Shown in pieces: positions 52,318-62,496 of a DNA stretch of 64,000 bases. Each line of letters starts with the position of its first letter. Positions within the stretch are counted from its first letter, which is position 1. Source of the DNA: Aplidium turbinatum (taxonomy: Eukaryota; Chordata; Ascidiacea; Aplousobranchia; Polyclinidae); the NCBI GenBank assembly GCA_918807975.1, contig OU964928.1, positions 15,645,823 through 15,709,822 on the forward strand, in the 5' to 3' direction. Made by a program: the position numbers and the translations under genes. The notes under the pieces were generated by a model, which saw nothing but the letters and a program-made list of their open reading frames with translations, ran no database searches and was not told where the DNA came from.

Positions 52318-53387
52318 CCCTGTGTTATTGTTGTGTCTTGCCTGCCTTTGGTATAAAAATCAAACTCTCTCCCGAAACTATAATTTACTAAAGGCGGACA
52401 CTTGCATGCTTTTTATCGTCATGGTTGACTGATTTTACCCCACTTTTCTACTATTTTTTTGGTGGATACCTCCTTCGTGACGTCATTGCCTTTTTAACCA
52501 AAGAGGAGCTTGTAAACCAATTCCCAAATTTCTAACCTTTTTCTGATGTAATTATTCAGCAGCAGATATCGCAAAAACAAAGTTAACAGATAGAAATACG
52601 TTATAATGTAATGTAAAATCAGAAACAAAAGGTTATGATTGTCTAAGTTGTAAGAAAAACTGGAGTTGTGCAAAAAACAAAAAAATTCAGATGTGGACCG
52701 AAGTTACCCCAGAAGGCCAAAGTTACCGTACCCCATATTACAGTAATATGGTGGGAGTTATGAAAGCGAAACGGTTGCACAGTTACGGTATGTCGTTTCA
52801 GAAATACGGATATGGTTAGCTTAATTCCGTGAGAGTGGCAAATGTTACCAGAAAACGTGACCTAAATTCTGTGGGAGCAGAATTGAGGTTTTGAATTTGC
52901 AGAGTTAAAATGCATTTGCAAAATTGCAATTCTCATAAGTTTCGGCTAAATGTTGTCATAATTTAAATTTGTTAGATAAAAACATGGTACATGTTGCAAA
53001 ACCAAGCAAGCAGCAAAGCGTAAAAAATGTCAAATTTACTCTTGATCCTTAATCCTTATAGTGTTGGCGGAACTATGAAGTTGCGCGATGCGCACCCCGC
53101 CACCCCCTTTGGTTTGGTTTCCCTTCATGAAATTTACAAAAATGTTCTTGTATCAGTGTTGCCAGATTATCTCTTGTGTTAAAGTTCAGCGCGATTGGTG
53201 AAATCTAGGGACCAAATCTACCTAGTTAACATTTTGCCTGTTGTTGATGTTGCTGGTGGCAAAAAGGTAGCTCAAAATATTGTCAAAAACTGTGTTTTTC
53301 TCCTACAATTCAGACAAGCATCTTACATTTACAACTTACCCTGCCATCAAACATAGGCTAAACAAGTTTACTTTGAATGAAATTGAA

Positions 53388-53923
53388 GGGCAACACTAAA
53401 AGGCGGAAATGCGGAAGGCGGAAATAAGCCGGGCGTGAAATGTCGTATTGTCCGCAGAAGTAACGATTTAATGCCGATGTAGAAAACGCAGAAGTACGAT
53501 CTTGGCGTCCATATTGTTTAACATAGCGATAACTTCATCATGAAAGAATGAAATGTTGCAACATGGAAAAAGGCGGAAATGCGATTTTTAACAACAACTC
53601 ACCACCGAACCTACTTTCATGTTGAAATATCATTGAAAGATATTGTTTAGAAGCAATTGTGAGGTCATTAAATACTTTGACTGTTTTAATTCCACAGTTG
53701 TTGGAGTAAATTTCGAAATTTAATGGAATTTATTGAAATAGGAAAAAGGCGGAAATGCGATTTTTAGCCACAACTCAATACCGAACATTTTCTTATGTTG
53801 AAATATCATTGAAAAATATTATTTAGAAGCAATTGTGAGATCATTAAATACTATGACTGTTTTATTGTAAAGTTATTTCGACTTATTTTCGCGCTTCCGC
53901 ATTTCCGCCTTTTAGTATTGCCC
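53388..53923. mobile_element. MITE with 9-bp duplication (family N), 536 bp
   Basis: The ends are GGGCAACACTAAAAGGCGG and CCGCCTTTTAGTATTGCCC, extended by ATGCGGAAG/CTTCCGCAT. A perfect 9-bp duplication GAAATTGAA lies at 53379-53387 and 53924-53932. The interior contains a direct duplication of about 150 bp (AAGGCGGAAATGCGATTTTT occurs twice). Confidence 0.88.
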
Positions 53924-55204
53924 GAAATTGAAAGCTTGCGTAGTGTATTATTAAGTATTGAAGATCGCCATGGTTTATTTTTTATACAAACACAACAATG
54001 ATTTTGGCAACAACTTTTGTGAAAAAAGAGGAGTTTTTCCTTGGCCTGGGCTCGTTAGTGTTGCACTACTAATTCATGCCACAAGGGTATTCTATTCGAC
54101 CACCGCTTTTACCAGTCAGTTTAACTATCATTTATTGTGAAAAGAAAAGGGTTAACAAAACCAACTAACGCCAAGAGAGGACATTGCGAAGAAGGGAGCG
54201 TTCTTTCTAGCTATTAGCACAACTAGTACATGTACATCGAGCAATTGTGATTCGCTAACCATAAGCTTCATGAGCAAAACACAGTGTCTATCGCTGTCAA
54301 TTCTTGCTAAAATCAGCTGCCGAGAAACAAACTTTTTTCACTTTCATTATTTTTGGTAAAGCTACTGTAAAATCTGGCAACTTCCGTTTGGTTAATTTTG
54401 GTCTGGCAATAACTTCTGAACGAGGTATATAATACATACAGAACGGTACCGTATATCATTCATCAGTGGTGCCACTCCTAGTGTTTTTCCACTAGGTCTA
54501 GTGTTTTTGGATTCCATCTAGTGTTCTAGTAGTTTTTTTTGCTATCTAGTGTTTTTTAGGGCTGTGTTGGTGTGCATAAGTTTGGACAGTATTCATAGTA
54601 GCCCCACCTATTTTTTGTTTGGTTGCATCAATGTGTTTGTAGTGCTTTTCAAAGTGGACAACGAGTTTTTTGTCTGGTTACACCCAATGATGACCAAATT
54701 TGAGATATTTAGCATAAATACTTTAAAGAATACACACTAGGGTGGCTCTTATTTGGCAACAAATGAAAAAAATTTGAATTTTGTGTGGGACACCCTTTTA
54801 AAAGGTGAGGTTGTCAGAAAAAATAACTCCTGCAAAAAATTTTTGAATTTGAAATTGATTTAGAGGTGGCCCTCCCCCCCTAAAGTTTTGCTCCCTCCTC
54901 CAAAATACCAAATCTGCATATCTCAAAAACTGCTTGAGCTAGAGATACGGTTTTTGTGTCAAAAGATGCAGAAAGCATGATTTCCTATATGCTTTGTGAA
55001 CAGTGATTGCGTCTATCTTGAGTAGAAAAGCAGTTATTTAGAAAAAACCTGTTTTCGGTATTCTAGCACAAAACAGTGCTAAACAAGTATTGTGGCCCAA
55101 GCTATTCAATAAACAAAGTTCATAAACTAACCGGTAAAACTGGTAAAGCAATAAACGAAATAAGTATTCCTAAACTTTTATGCATTCATGCATAGCTAAA
55201 ATGC

Positions 55205-55815
55205 CCGTTTTGTATCATATTCCTTGGAGAAACTCCTGAGCGTGGAATCCGCTTTCAAGCTTCAGGTGCTATGCATCGCACTTGTTGGATGGCAAAGGCG
55301 ATTTATGCAAAAAGCTTGGTGTGCATTTATGGTATCTGTCCGAAGAAATGGTTGGACTAGCCTTGTTTGACTCTCGATTGTCTGTGGAAAGTAAAAAGCT
55401 AATGGTGGCAACCATGTTAGATGAAACAGGAGAACGTCCACCAAGGAGACCAAGCATCAAAGTAGATGCGTTTCTTAGCAATAAGGGTCTAGAACAGTAT
55501 TGCACCTCTAATTCAAAATGGCTTCTTCAGCTGTTGGGTGAAGATGAAGCAATAATTATACTTTCAAAGGATCCTGCTCATTGGACTGAAGATGGTGCAT
55601 TTATTCAAGCTTTACACATGGCAAAGGGACTTTCAGTAGTCAATGACAGAGCAGAGAGAGGAGTTGCTCTAAGTCTAATCCAGGATTTTAACAAAATCTT
55701 AACTGAAGATGAGTACCAACTTCAGTTTCTTTTGCAAGTTGTTACTGAACACAGAAAACTGTTTCCAAATTCCAACAAGAACAATATTGTCTATTCTTCT
55801 TCGTTTAAACCTTCT
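55205..55815 (+). pseudogene. Transposase-like C-terminal remnant
   Basis: The stretch before 55282 reads FQASGAMHRTCWMAKAIYAK in one frame. The next frame continues HLWYLSEEMVGLALFDSRLS and on to VVNDRAERGVALSLIQDFNK and LLQVVTEHRKLFPNSNK. These motifs occur in order in uncharacterised transposase-like proteins found in many invertebrate genomes (from memory). The frame change within the copy and the missing N-terminus mark it as a relic. Confidence 0.6.
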
Positions 55816-55864
55816 TTGTTACTCCAGGGGTCAAGGGCTCTGTCTTTTACCACTCTTGGGCAGT

Positions 55865-56480
55865 GGCGATGCGGTTTAGATGCTTGAGCAGGTGTCGAGC
55901 AGCAATCCTTTGATTCGTCCATTGATTCGTCATCCAGTTCAAGCAGACCACGCACACCATTTGGCGCAGTTACAGATGGTGTGGTCTGTGGTTTGTTCCT
56001 CTTTGCCACACTCACAGATTGCGGATGGAGCCATCCCCAATTTGTGCATGTTGGTGCGAAATGCAGGCGGTTGAGCCGCACGCAGGCCTTCCTTGGCAAA
56101 TTATGCATTCCGGTTGGATGGGGGCTGGTGTCGGAGATACAACTTTAGAGTCTTGAGGAGTTCTTCTTCCACTCTGAGCTCCATTTGTTGTTCTCCCAGG
56201 TAGCCGCGCTGATGGATTGGTCTTCAGCGGTTTTCATCAGAAGTTGTGCGTCACATACAAATGGGTGTCTCGATTTCAGTTGCCGAGGATGCTCGATTGC
56301 TCGCTCACAAACTCGTAGAGATTTGAGTGGAGCAAGTGGTTGGGGTTCGTAGTGCGGCGAGAAAGAGACAGGATGGCTTCTTCGCGACGAAACTCAGCTG
56401 GTTGGTTGCCTGCAAGGACAGGGAAATTGTCCAATGGTGTAGGTCGCAGACATCCTGTCACGATGCGCAAGGCAATATGT
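55865..56480 (-). mobile_element. LINE fragment, 3' end of reverse-transcriptase ORF
   Basis: Minus-strand frames contain ALRIVTGCLRPTPLDNFPVL, then AGNQPAEFRREEAILSLSRR, HLLHSNL and later NLPRKACVRLNRL with GVRGLLELDDESMD. This order (R-x-V-T-G-C-L-R-P-T-P, L-A-G-x-Q-P-A-E-x-R-R, P-R-x-x-x-V-R-L-N-R-L) is the C-terminal tail of Jockey/CR1-like LINE proteins. It is inserted in the 2.2-kb DNA transposon and is broken. Confidence 0.75.
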
Positions 56481-57845
56481 GAAATATTGTCGATAATATC
56501 GCTTCTTCCAGTATGATACTGACCAGAATTACATTTTGATATGAATATCGTTACCAGTGTTCCCTCTAAGGTGCAAAAATTAAGACAAAAAAACGAAATT
56601 TTGTAGACGGTTTCGTGGTCACAAAAAAGGTTGTAAAATCAAGATTTGGTCAAAGGCGTTTTTTCTAAATAACTGCTTTTCTACTCAAGATAGATGCATT
56701 CAATGTTCAGAAAGCAGATAGAAAACCATGTTTTCTGCATCTTTTAACACAAAAACTGTATCTCTAGCTCAATTGGTTTTCGAGATACGCAGATTTGGTA
56801 TTTCGAGGGAAGGCACAGAACTTTAGGGAGGGAGGGCCACCTCTAAATCAACTTCAAATTAAAAAAAAATTTGCAAGAGTTATTTTTTCTGACAACCTCA
56901 CCATTTGAAAGGGTGTCCCAAGCAAAATTCAAAAACTCAATTTTAAGAGCCACCCTAATACACACTTATGAATGTGAAAAGTGTTCAAAGTAGACTAAAG
57001 TAGGTAGCGTACCCTACCTTGTGGTAGGCTTACATTTCGTCGGCTTACATTTGATGAGTGTGGAGTTCTCAGACTACACTACCTCAGAACTTGTCACTTG
57101 TGAGTAATATTGCGTTTTTGACAATATATTTGCAAAGGCCAAATTTGGGCAAATTTTGTTCGCCCCCCCAAATTGTTTTACTCTCCAATGGCTATGACTT
57201 TAGGGCTCTCACTTTCAAGGAAATTCAGTTATATTTTGAAATTTTAAGGACTTTTAACACTCACTAATGCCATTGGCTGTCATTTTTATACATTATGCGT
57301 GTAAATGATTGTGTATTTATGATACTAGTGTTTTTTTGTGAATCTAGTGTTTTTTCAGTCAAATCTAGTACTTTTCATGACAAGGGAGTGGCAACAGTGT
57401 ATATCATACAGTCTGGAAGTTACAGCGCAGCAGTAACTCTTGGACTGTTACACCAGCAAAAAATATCTAGGTGAAAAATCCATATGTGTGTTTAACGGAT
57501 GCAACCTAGTTCGTACCCTGAAAAGATCAAGAAAAAAAATTTAAAAAAAGCGGAAGTTGCTGATCGCAATTTCCGCAAACATTTTTAAATTTTCCCCCTG
57601 AAAAGATCGAGAGAAAGTAAGCATAAAGTCGAAGTTGCTGATCGCAGTTTCCGCTAACCGTAACCCTCACCCTAACACTAACCCTCGCTGATCACAGTTT
57701 CCGCAAACATTTTGATCACAGTTTTCTGCGCTTTCCGCCCGGCTTTCCGCTAACCCTAACTCTAACCATAGACTAATCTATGCTCTAACCCTCACTGATC
57801 GCAGTTTCCGCAAACATTTTTCCGCAGTTTCCGCTAACCTTTACC

Positions 57846-59067
57846 CCATGGATGGATCCAAGGGGGGTGTGCGGGGGGGTGTGCACTCCCCCAAAAATTT
57901 TCTAACTGCTATTATTTTAATAAACCAATGGTATTAAGATCTACTGGTATTACTTTATATTTTGATAGATCATAGCATTTTATATCAGCATGTAACGAAT
58001 TGATGCTGAGTAGATTATGGAATGTGCACCAATTAAAATAATAATGTGTTTTGTACTGCTCATGTTTTTAAACTTTAGAATATTTCCCAAAATTTCATCA
58101 CGTTCTTGAATTTTGTTAGCCTATACCATAAGTGTTTTTTATTCATGCTTGTTTTAAGACTTGATTTTTCATGCACACTTTCTCCGTTTTCAGGTCTTTA
58201 TTAATATTAAACAAAAACATCTGTATTAACAACATGAAAGCTTATCAGGGGTGCAACCTAATTCGTACCATGAACAATTCGTACCATCAGTTCGTACCTT
58301 GAAAAGATTGAGAGAAAAAATTAAAAAAGCCGAAGTCGCTGATTGCAGTTTCCACAAACATTTTAAAAGGGTTAGGGTATCGGAGTATCGATTAGGTAAG
58401 ATCGAGAGAAAAAAATAGAACATCGCTGATCGCAGTTTCCGCAAACATTTAAAAATTTCTGGTAATGATCCTAAGAGTTTGCCAATGTCGCTGATCGCAG
58501 TTTCCGCAAACATTTAAAAAGGGTTAGGGTTGATCGGATTTTCCGCAAACATTTTAAAAGGGTTAGGATGTTTCCGCAAACAAACAAACTGAAAAGATCG
58601 AGAGAAAAAAATAGAACAAAGCGGAAGTCGCTGATCGCAGTTTTCGTTTTTCCGCAGTTTCCGCAAACATTTAACAATTTCTGGTAATGATCCTAAGAGT
58701 TTGCCCAAATCGCTGAACGCAGTTTCCGCAAACATTTTAAAAGGGTTAGGGTTGATCGGAGTTTCCGCAAACATTTTAAAATTTCTGGTAATGATCCTAA
58801 GAATTGGTGTTTGTTTGCGGAACATTTTAAAATATTTGCGGAAACTGCGATCAGCGACTTCGGCTTTTTTTAATTTTTTTTCTCGATCTTTTCAAGGTAC
58901 GAACTGACGGTACGAATTGTTCATGGTATGAATTAGGTTGCATCCGCTTATCAGTATGCCAAATACAGCAGAGACACATTTTGACAGTGCCACACTGATG
59001 GACCTCCGTGAATGAAAATAGATTTCAGCGGCACCCCCCCAAAAATTAGAGGCTGGATCCATCCCTG
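57846..59067. mobile_element. Middle element of the nest
   Basis: The ends CCATGGATGGATCCAAGG and GGCTGGATCCATCCCTG are imperfect inverted repeats followed inside by GGGGGTGTG / GCACCCCCCC. No clear target-site duplication. Its right part is separated from the left by the innermost element. Confidence 0.6.
58249..58945. mobile_element. Family G element, innermost of the nest, 697 bp
   Basis: The ends are GGGTGCAACCTAATTCGTAC and AATTAGGTTGCATCC. A perfect 9-bp duplication GCTTATCAG lies at 58240-58248 and 58946-58954. The interior is a tandem array of ATCGCAGTTTCCGCAAACAT units. Confidence 0.88.
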
Positions 59068-59783
59068 CTACCCTAACCATAGAGTAATCTATGCTCTAAC
59101 CCTCCCTGATCGCAGTTTCCACAAACATTTTTCCACAGTTTCCGCTTACCCTAACTCTAACCATCGAGTAATCTATGCTCTCTAACCCTTGCTGATCGCA
59201 GTTTCCGCAAATATTTTTCCGCAGTTTCCGCTAACCCTCGAGTTGTTTGCGGAAACTCCGATCAGCGACTTCGGCTTTGTGCTATTAAACTGCGATCAGC
59301 AAATTCGGCTTTTTTTATTTTTTTCTCTTGATCTTTTCAGGGTACGAACTGTTTAGGGTACGAACTAGGTTGCACCCGTGTTTAACTTACTTTTTCTGCC
59401 ATTGCATCCGAAAATGCTTATAGTTACTGGTACATGATAATTGATAATATACTATCATCTATTATTAATACTAGACTGCCTGGCTTTCCATTCACCTCAC
59501 AGCAATTGTTCTGAGTGTCTCCATTATGTCACATGATGGTAAATAAGTACAGTAGGTTGGTGAAATCGGAGTATTTAATTTTCCTTAAATTTTTTGAACT
59601 TGATGTACCGGGTACCGGCATTATTATTTTTATAATTTTATTGCTGAAAATTGTAGCCTATACCGGTATGTTATATATATAATAAAAACAACATTACCTC
59701 TTATAGGTGCACTAGTTGTTGTTTTTTGGTACTGACTGATTCAAGCAATATCTAGTGTTTTTTGTGTTTGATTTGCTTTGAAA

Positions 59784-60569
59784 ATGGAAGCAACTACTTC
59801 AAACAACGCACTCAAAGAGGCAGTCAATGCCGTTGTTAGTAGTTTTAAAAAGCATTCAAAACAAAATGATGCTGTAGATGCGGTAGAGGCATTGCATGAA
59901 TTTTGGGTGATGAAGCATGCTCGAAGTGCCAAACTGCTTAATGGGAATGTTCAGTATTATGCTGTACCTCAACCCACCCATCCTTATGTATGCTATGTCA
60001 TATTGCCTGGAGGAAGTTGCTTTGGCTCGTTTGAGGAATGCTATACCAAAGAATCAGCTAAGCAAAGTGCTGCTAAAATTGCTTTGATGAACTCTGTTTT
60101 CAATGAACACCCAACAAACTTTATTGATGCATTGACTATAAAGAAGATGCTTTCAGATGCATCTTTGTCTTTTCCATCCTGTTTGGACCGAAAGACCAAA
60201 CCTTTGGATGTTTTCAAGCAAATGCTGGAAAGTCATATTGGCCAAAGTATTCTTTCTTTTCAAGAGTCAATGTCAATTTTCCAGTTACTTCATTGGAGCG
60301 GCAATCTCAAAGCAATGAAACAACAGTCTTGCTTCAGAGATGAAGTCATACAACATTACTCAAATCGTACTATTGATGATGACTTTATATCACAAATGGT
60401 ATTAAATTGGGTTGCAAAAGAAAAAGACCAACCGGGGATCGTTGTTAAAGAAATTAATAAAGCAGAAAAGGAAATTCTGGCGGCTCGATTAAGTGGACAA
60501 GAACTGCGCTTTTATAAAGAAAAACTGACTGTATTGAATTTAGCTCATATTAATATCACCAGCCAATGA
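59784..60569 (+). CDS. LIX1: LIX1/LIX1L (lowfat) homologue, intronless, 261 aa
   Basis: LIX1 and LIX1L are small proteins with a double-stranded-RNA-binding-like fold. The fly homologue lowfat binds the cadherins Fat and Dachsous (established). The frame from ATG 59784 (AAAATGG context) to TGA 60569 is open throughout. Conserved blocks in order: EAVNAVVSSFKKH, NDAVDAVEALHEFWVMKHAR, PYVCYVILPGGSCFGSF, AKQSAAKIALMNSVFNEHP, FKQMLESHIGQSILSFQE, FQLLHWSGNLKAM, DDDFISQMVLNWV and the C-terminal LSGQELRFYKEK. Length is close to the vertebrate LIX1 core. Vertebrate genes have several introns and this one has none in the coding region, so it is either a lineage-specific intron-poor gene or a retrocopy with an intact frame. 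LIX1 and LIX1L cannot be told apart here. Confidence 0.93.
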   Translation: MEATTSNNALKEAVNAVVSSFKKHSKQNDAVDAVEALHEFWVMKHARSAKLLNGNVQYYAVPQPTHPYVCYVILPGGSCFGSFEECYTKESAKQSAAKIALMNSVFNEHPTNFIDALTIKKMLSDASLSFPSCLDRKTKPLDVFKQMLESHIGQSILSFQESMSIFQLLHWSGNLKAMKQQSCFRDEVIQHYSNRTIDDDFISQMVLNWVAKEKDQPGIVVKEINKAEKEILAARLSGQELRFYKEKLTVLNLAHINITSQ

Positions 60570-60755
60570 AGTCCTGCATTACTTTTTTAGTACAGCTGCT
60601 TGGCCTTTATTTCTGCATGAAACAAATATTTGTGTAGTTTACCATGAACAACTGATAGGTTTAATGTTTTTACCTTTATTGTTCCACATTTTTACCTTAC
60701 TAAATTCTCAAACCAATTGAACATCACTGTGTTGACTTTTTCGTATTTCTTAGAC

Positions 60756-61144
60756 GGGTCTGCTACTATTCGGTGAGTCCGATTCGGTGAGTCCGATTCG
60801 GTGAGAGCCCTATTCGGTGATTTTTTTGATTTTTTTTTTGAAAATTATCGGGTACCCTAGCCTAATTAAAACCCCTAACCCCAAAAACCCAAACCCCCAA
60901 AAAAAACCAAAACTCCCAAAAAAACCCAAAACTCCCAAAAAAAACCAAAACCCTCAAAAACCCAACCCCCCAAAAACCCAAACACCTAAAACCCCCAAAC
61001 CCCAAAAAACCCCAAACCCCTAACCCTATAACGGTAATGATAATTAGGCTACGGCGCGCAATAATTTAAAAAAAAACTCACCGAATAGGGCTCTCACCGA
61101 AAAAGGCTCTCACCGAATCGGACTCACCGAATCGGGCCATTCCG
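60756..61144. mobile_element. MITE with 9-bp duplication (family T), 389 bp
   Basis: The ends are GGGTCTGCTACTATTCGGTG and CGGGCCATTCCG, with repeated GGTGAGTCCGATT words. A perfect 9-bp duplication TTCTTAGAC lies at 60747-60755 and 61145-61153. Its core holds an A/C-rich run (CCCCTAACCCCAAAAACCC type). It lies about 190 bp past the LIX1 stop, so it may fall in its 3' UTR. Confidence 0.88.
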
Positions 61145-62003
61145 TTCTTAGACAGTAAACAGTATTCTTTTGCAAATGTGTGATTTTGTGCCAGTGTGGT
61201 ACTTATATCTGATCTATTACCAGTTTGTGCAAAACTGTATTTCAATTAAGTTTGAATATTATATTAAGGAATCGTATCTACCTGAACCTCAGAACCAGTT
61301 TATCATTAATAAAATAACCTTTTCCACATCAGACATATTTTTTAAAAGTTGAGTGCAAATAATACAAAGTCAGGTAGGAGTGGCTTTATCATGTATTCAT
61401 TTGGATGGTGAATCAGTTGTTGTAGCCACTAATATTAACTTCTGTGTACAACTGTACATGTAAGTTTTATTTTACTTGATTTCATATTGATACGTTTGCT
61501 AGTCTATTTTTGGTCATTGCGTTTAATCATATTTTTTGATTAAAACCACTGCTTGTTTTAAAAATGATATTACTATCTGACTTGGTCATATAAAAAGCAA
61601 GTTTATACCTGAAATGCTACTGTTTTGAAGCTAGTAGGCTAATACAGTACTTCTGAAGGTTTTGTAGCTCAAAGTAAAGCAACTATTTTATTCTTGTGAT
61701 CTATTCATAAAAGGTCAATTAATATAAGATTTAGTTGTTGTAGTGAAATAACGTGAAACCAAATGCATCACACACTGGACTACTGTTTCTTTTTGTGTAC
61801 ATATTATGGAAGAGAAATTTTTTGGTTCTATAAATGAGATGTTTGTCATTTTGTTGTATTGTGAATAAGAGAATATCTTTTGAGGATTTTTATTTATATA
61901 TGTATTGGGCACTGCCATACACATAGTTATATGAAACAATAAATTCTATTAATACAAAAACTGCTCAATGCCAAGCAGAGCATTTACGTCAAAATTATTA
62001 ACG

Positions 62004-62105
62004 AGTTCACTAAAATTCTAACAGCCTGTTTCAACATAATAGGATCATCAGAATCCTGATGATCCAATTAAGGTGAAACAAGGTGTTAAGGTTTTTAGTG
62101 AACTA
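62004..62105. repeat. 102-bp hairpin element with hammerhead-like boxes
   Basis: AGTTCACTAAAATTCTAACA at the left is mirrored by TTAAGGTTTTTAGTGAACT at the right, with a centre GGATCATCAG-AATC-CTGATGATCC. Both strands read CTGATGA followed about 12 nt later by GAAAC. Helix II pairing is weak (two or three pairs), so a working ribozyme is doubtful. Confidence 0.5.
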
Positions 62106-62496
62106 GTAGCTAATTTTGATACATAGTTATGTATATAGGCTGCATGGATACTGAACTAAAGATTTGTTTTTAATTGTGTTTATCGTGTTTGATTAGTAGG
62201 TTATTCTGATTACGGTATCTTTATATATATCTGTCATAAAAGCTTTTGTTGATTAGTATGAAATTTCGGTGCTAGTGTGCTTCCATGTGAAATTATACTG
62301 CATTGCAAACAAGTATCCATTTTATCGCATTCTAGTCATTTTAAAACTGACAAACTAACGGTATTGGAACAAATAGATAAAAACTTGCTTAAAATTAAAG
62401 AAAGTAAAATAAATACAGTTGTGGCATTGTATTAAATTTCTCATGATGCTAATCTATACGTGCATAAAGTAATGTTAGTTATTGTACATCTTTCAG

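Larger units (their letters stand above)
50694..52545. repeat. Large foldback (inverted repeat, arms about 0.65-0.8 kb)
   Basis: The left arm (about 50694-51362) and right arm (about 51770-52545) are near mirror images from GTTTACAAGCTCCTCTTTGG at the outside to CGGGCGCTATTTGCTTGTG at the inside. The spacer (about 51.36-51.77 kb) holds a third partial copy of the arm sequence. Each arm contains tandem, diverged units of about 200 bp. The right arm has an extra insertion of roughly 110 bp. Confidence 0.8.
48838..52747. mobile_element. Composite DNA element with TAATATGGGGTAACTTTGG-like ends
   Basis: The left tip TACCGTAATATGAGGTAACT-TTGGTCCAC and the right tip GTGGACCGAAGTTACCCC, AAAGTTACCGTACCCCATAT-TACA are inverted and similar. 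Related words recur at 50.5 kb (GGCCAAAGTTACCCC; GGGGGAACTTTGGCC). The interior contains other insertions and a large foldback. No transposase was recognised, and no target-site duplication was resolved. The span could be two elements side by side. Confidence 0.4.
54738..56957 (+). mobile_element. DNA transposon with long terminal inverted repeats, 2.2 kb
   Basis: TAGGGTGGCTC...GAGCCACCCTA ends continue as inverted repeats of about 280 bp (for example CAAATCTGCATATCTCAAAA against its mirror). A perfect 8-bp duplication ATACACAC lies at 54730-54737 and 56958-56965. It contains a transposase-like frame and a nested LINE fragment. The 8-bp duplication fits hAT or P. Confidence 0.85.
54464..57399. 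mobile_element. Outer element of a nest (CTAGTGTTTT-rich)
   Basis: The ends CAGTGGTGCCACTCCTAGTG and CAAGGGAGTGGCAACAGTG are imperfect inverted repeats. Subterminal CTAGTGTTTTT words occur on both sides. The word TATATCAT occurs beside both ends (54452-54459, four bases out on the left; 57400-57407). It is interrupted by the element at 54738-56957. Confidence 0.55.
57497..59377. mobile_element. Family G element, outermost of a three-level nest
   Basis: The ends are GGATGCAACCTAGTTCGTAC and GTACGAACTAGGTTGCACCC. A perfect 9-bp duplication GTGTTTAAC lies at 57488-57496 and 59378-59386. The length includes two younger insertions. The own sequence is made of GCGGAAACTGCGATCAGCGA units with CTAACCCTAACC stretches. 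Confidence 0.88.

Noticed and set aside
60840-61030. 68-codon Pro/Lys/Asn/Thr-rich frame
   Set aside because: It is the A/C-rich core of a MITE (60756-61144), not a protein.
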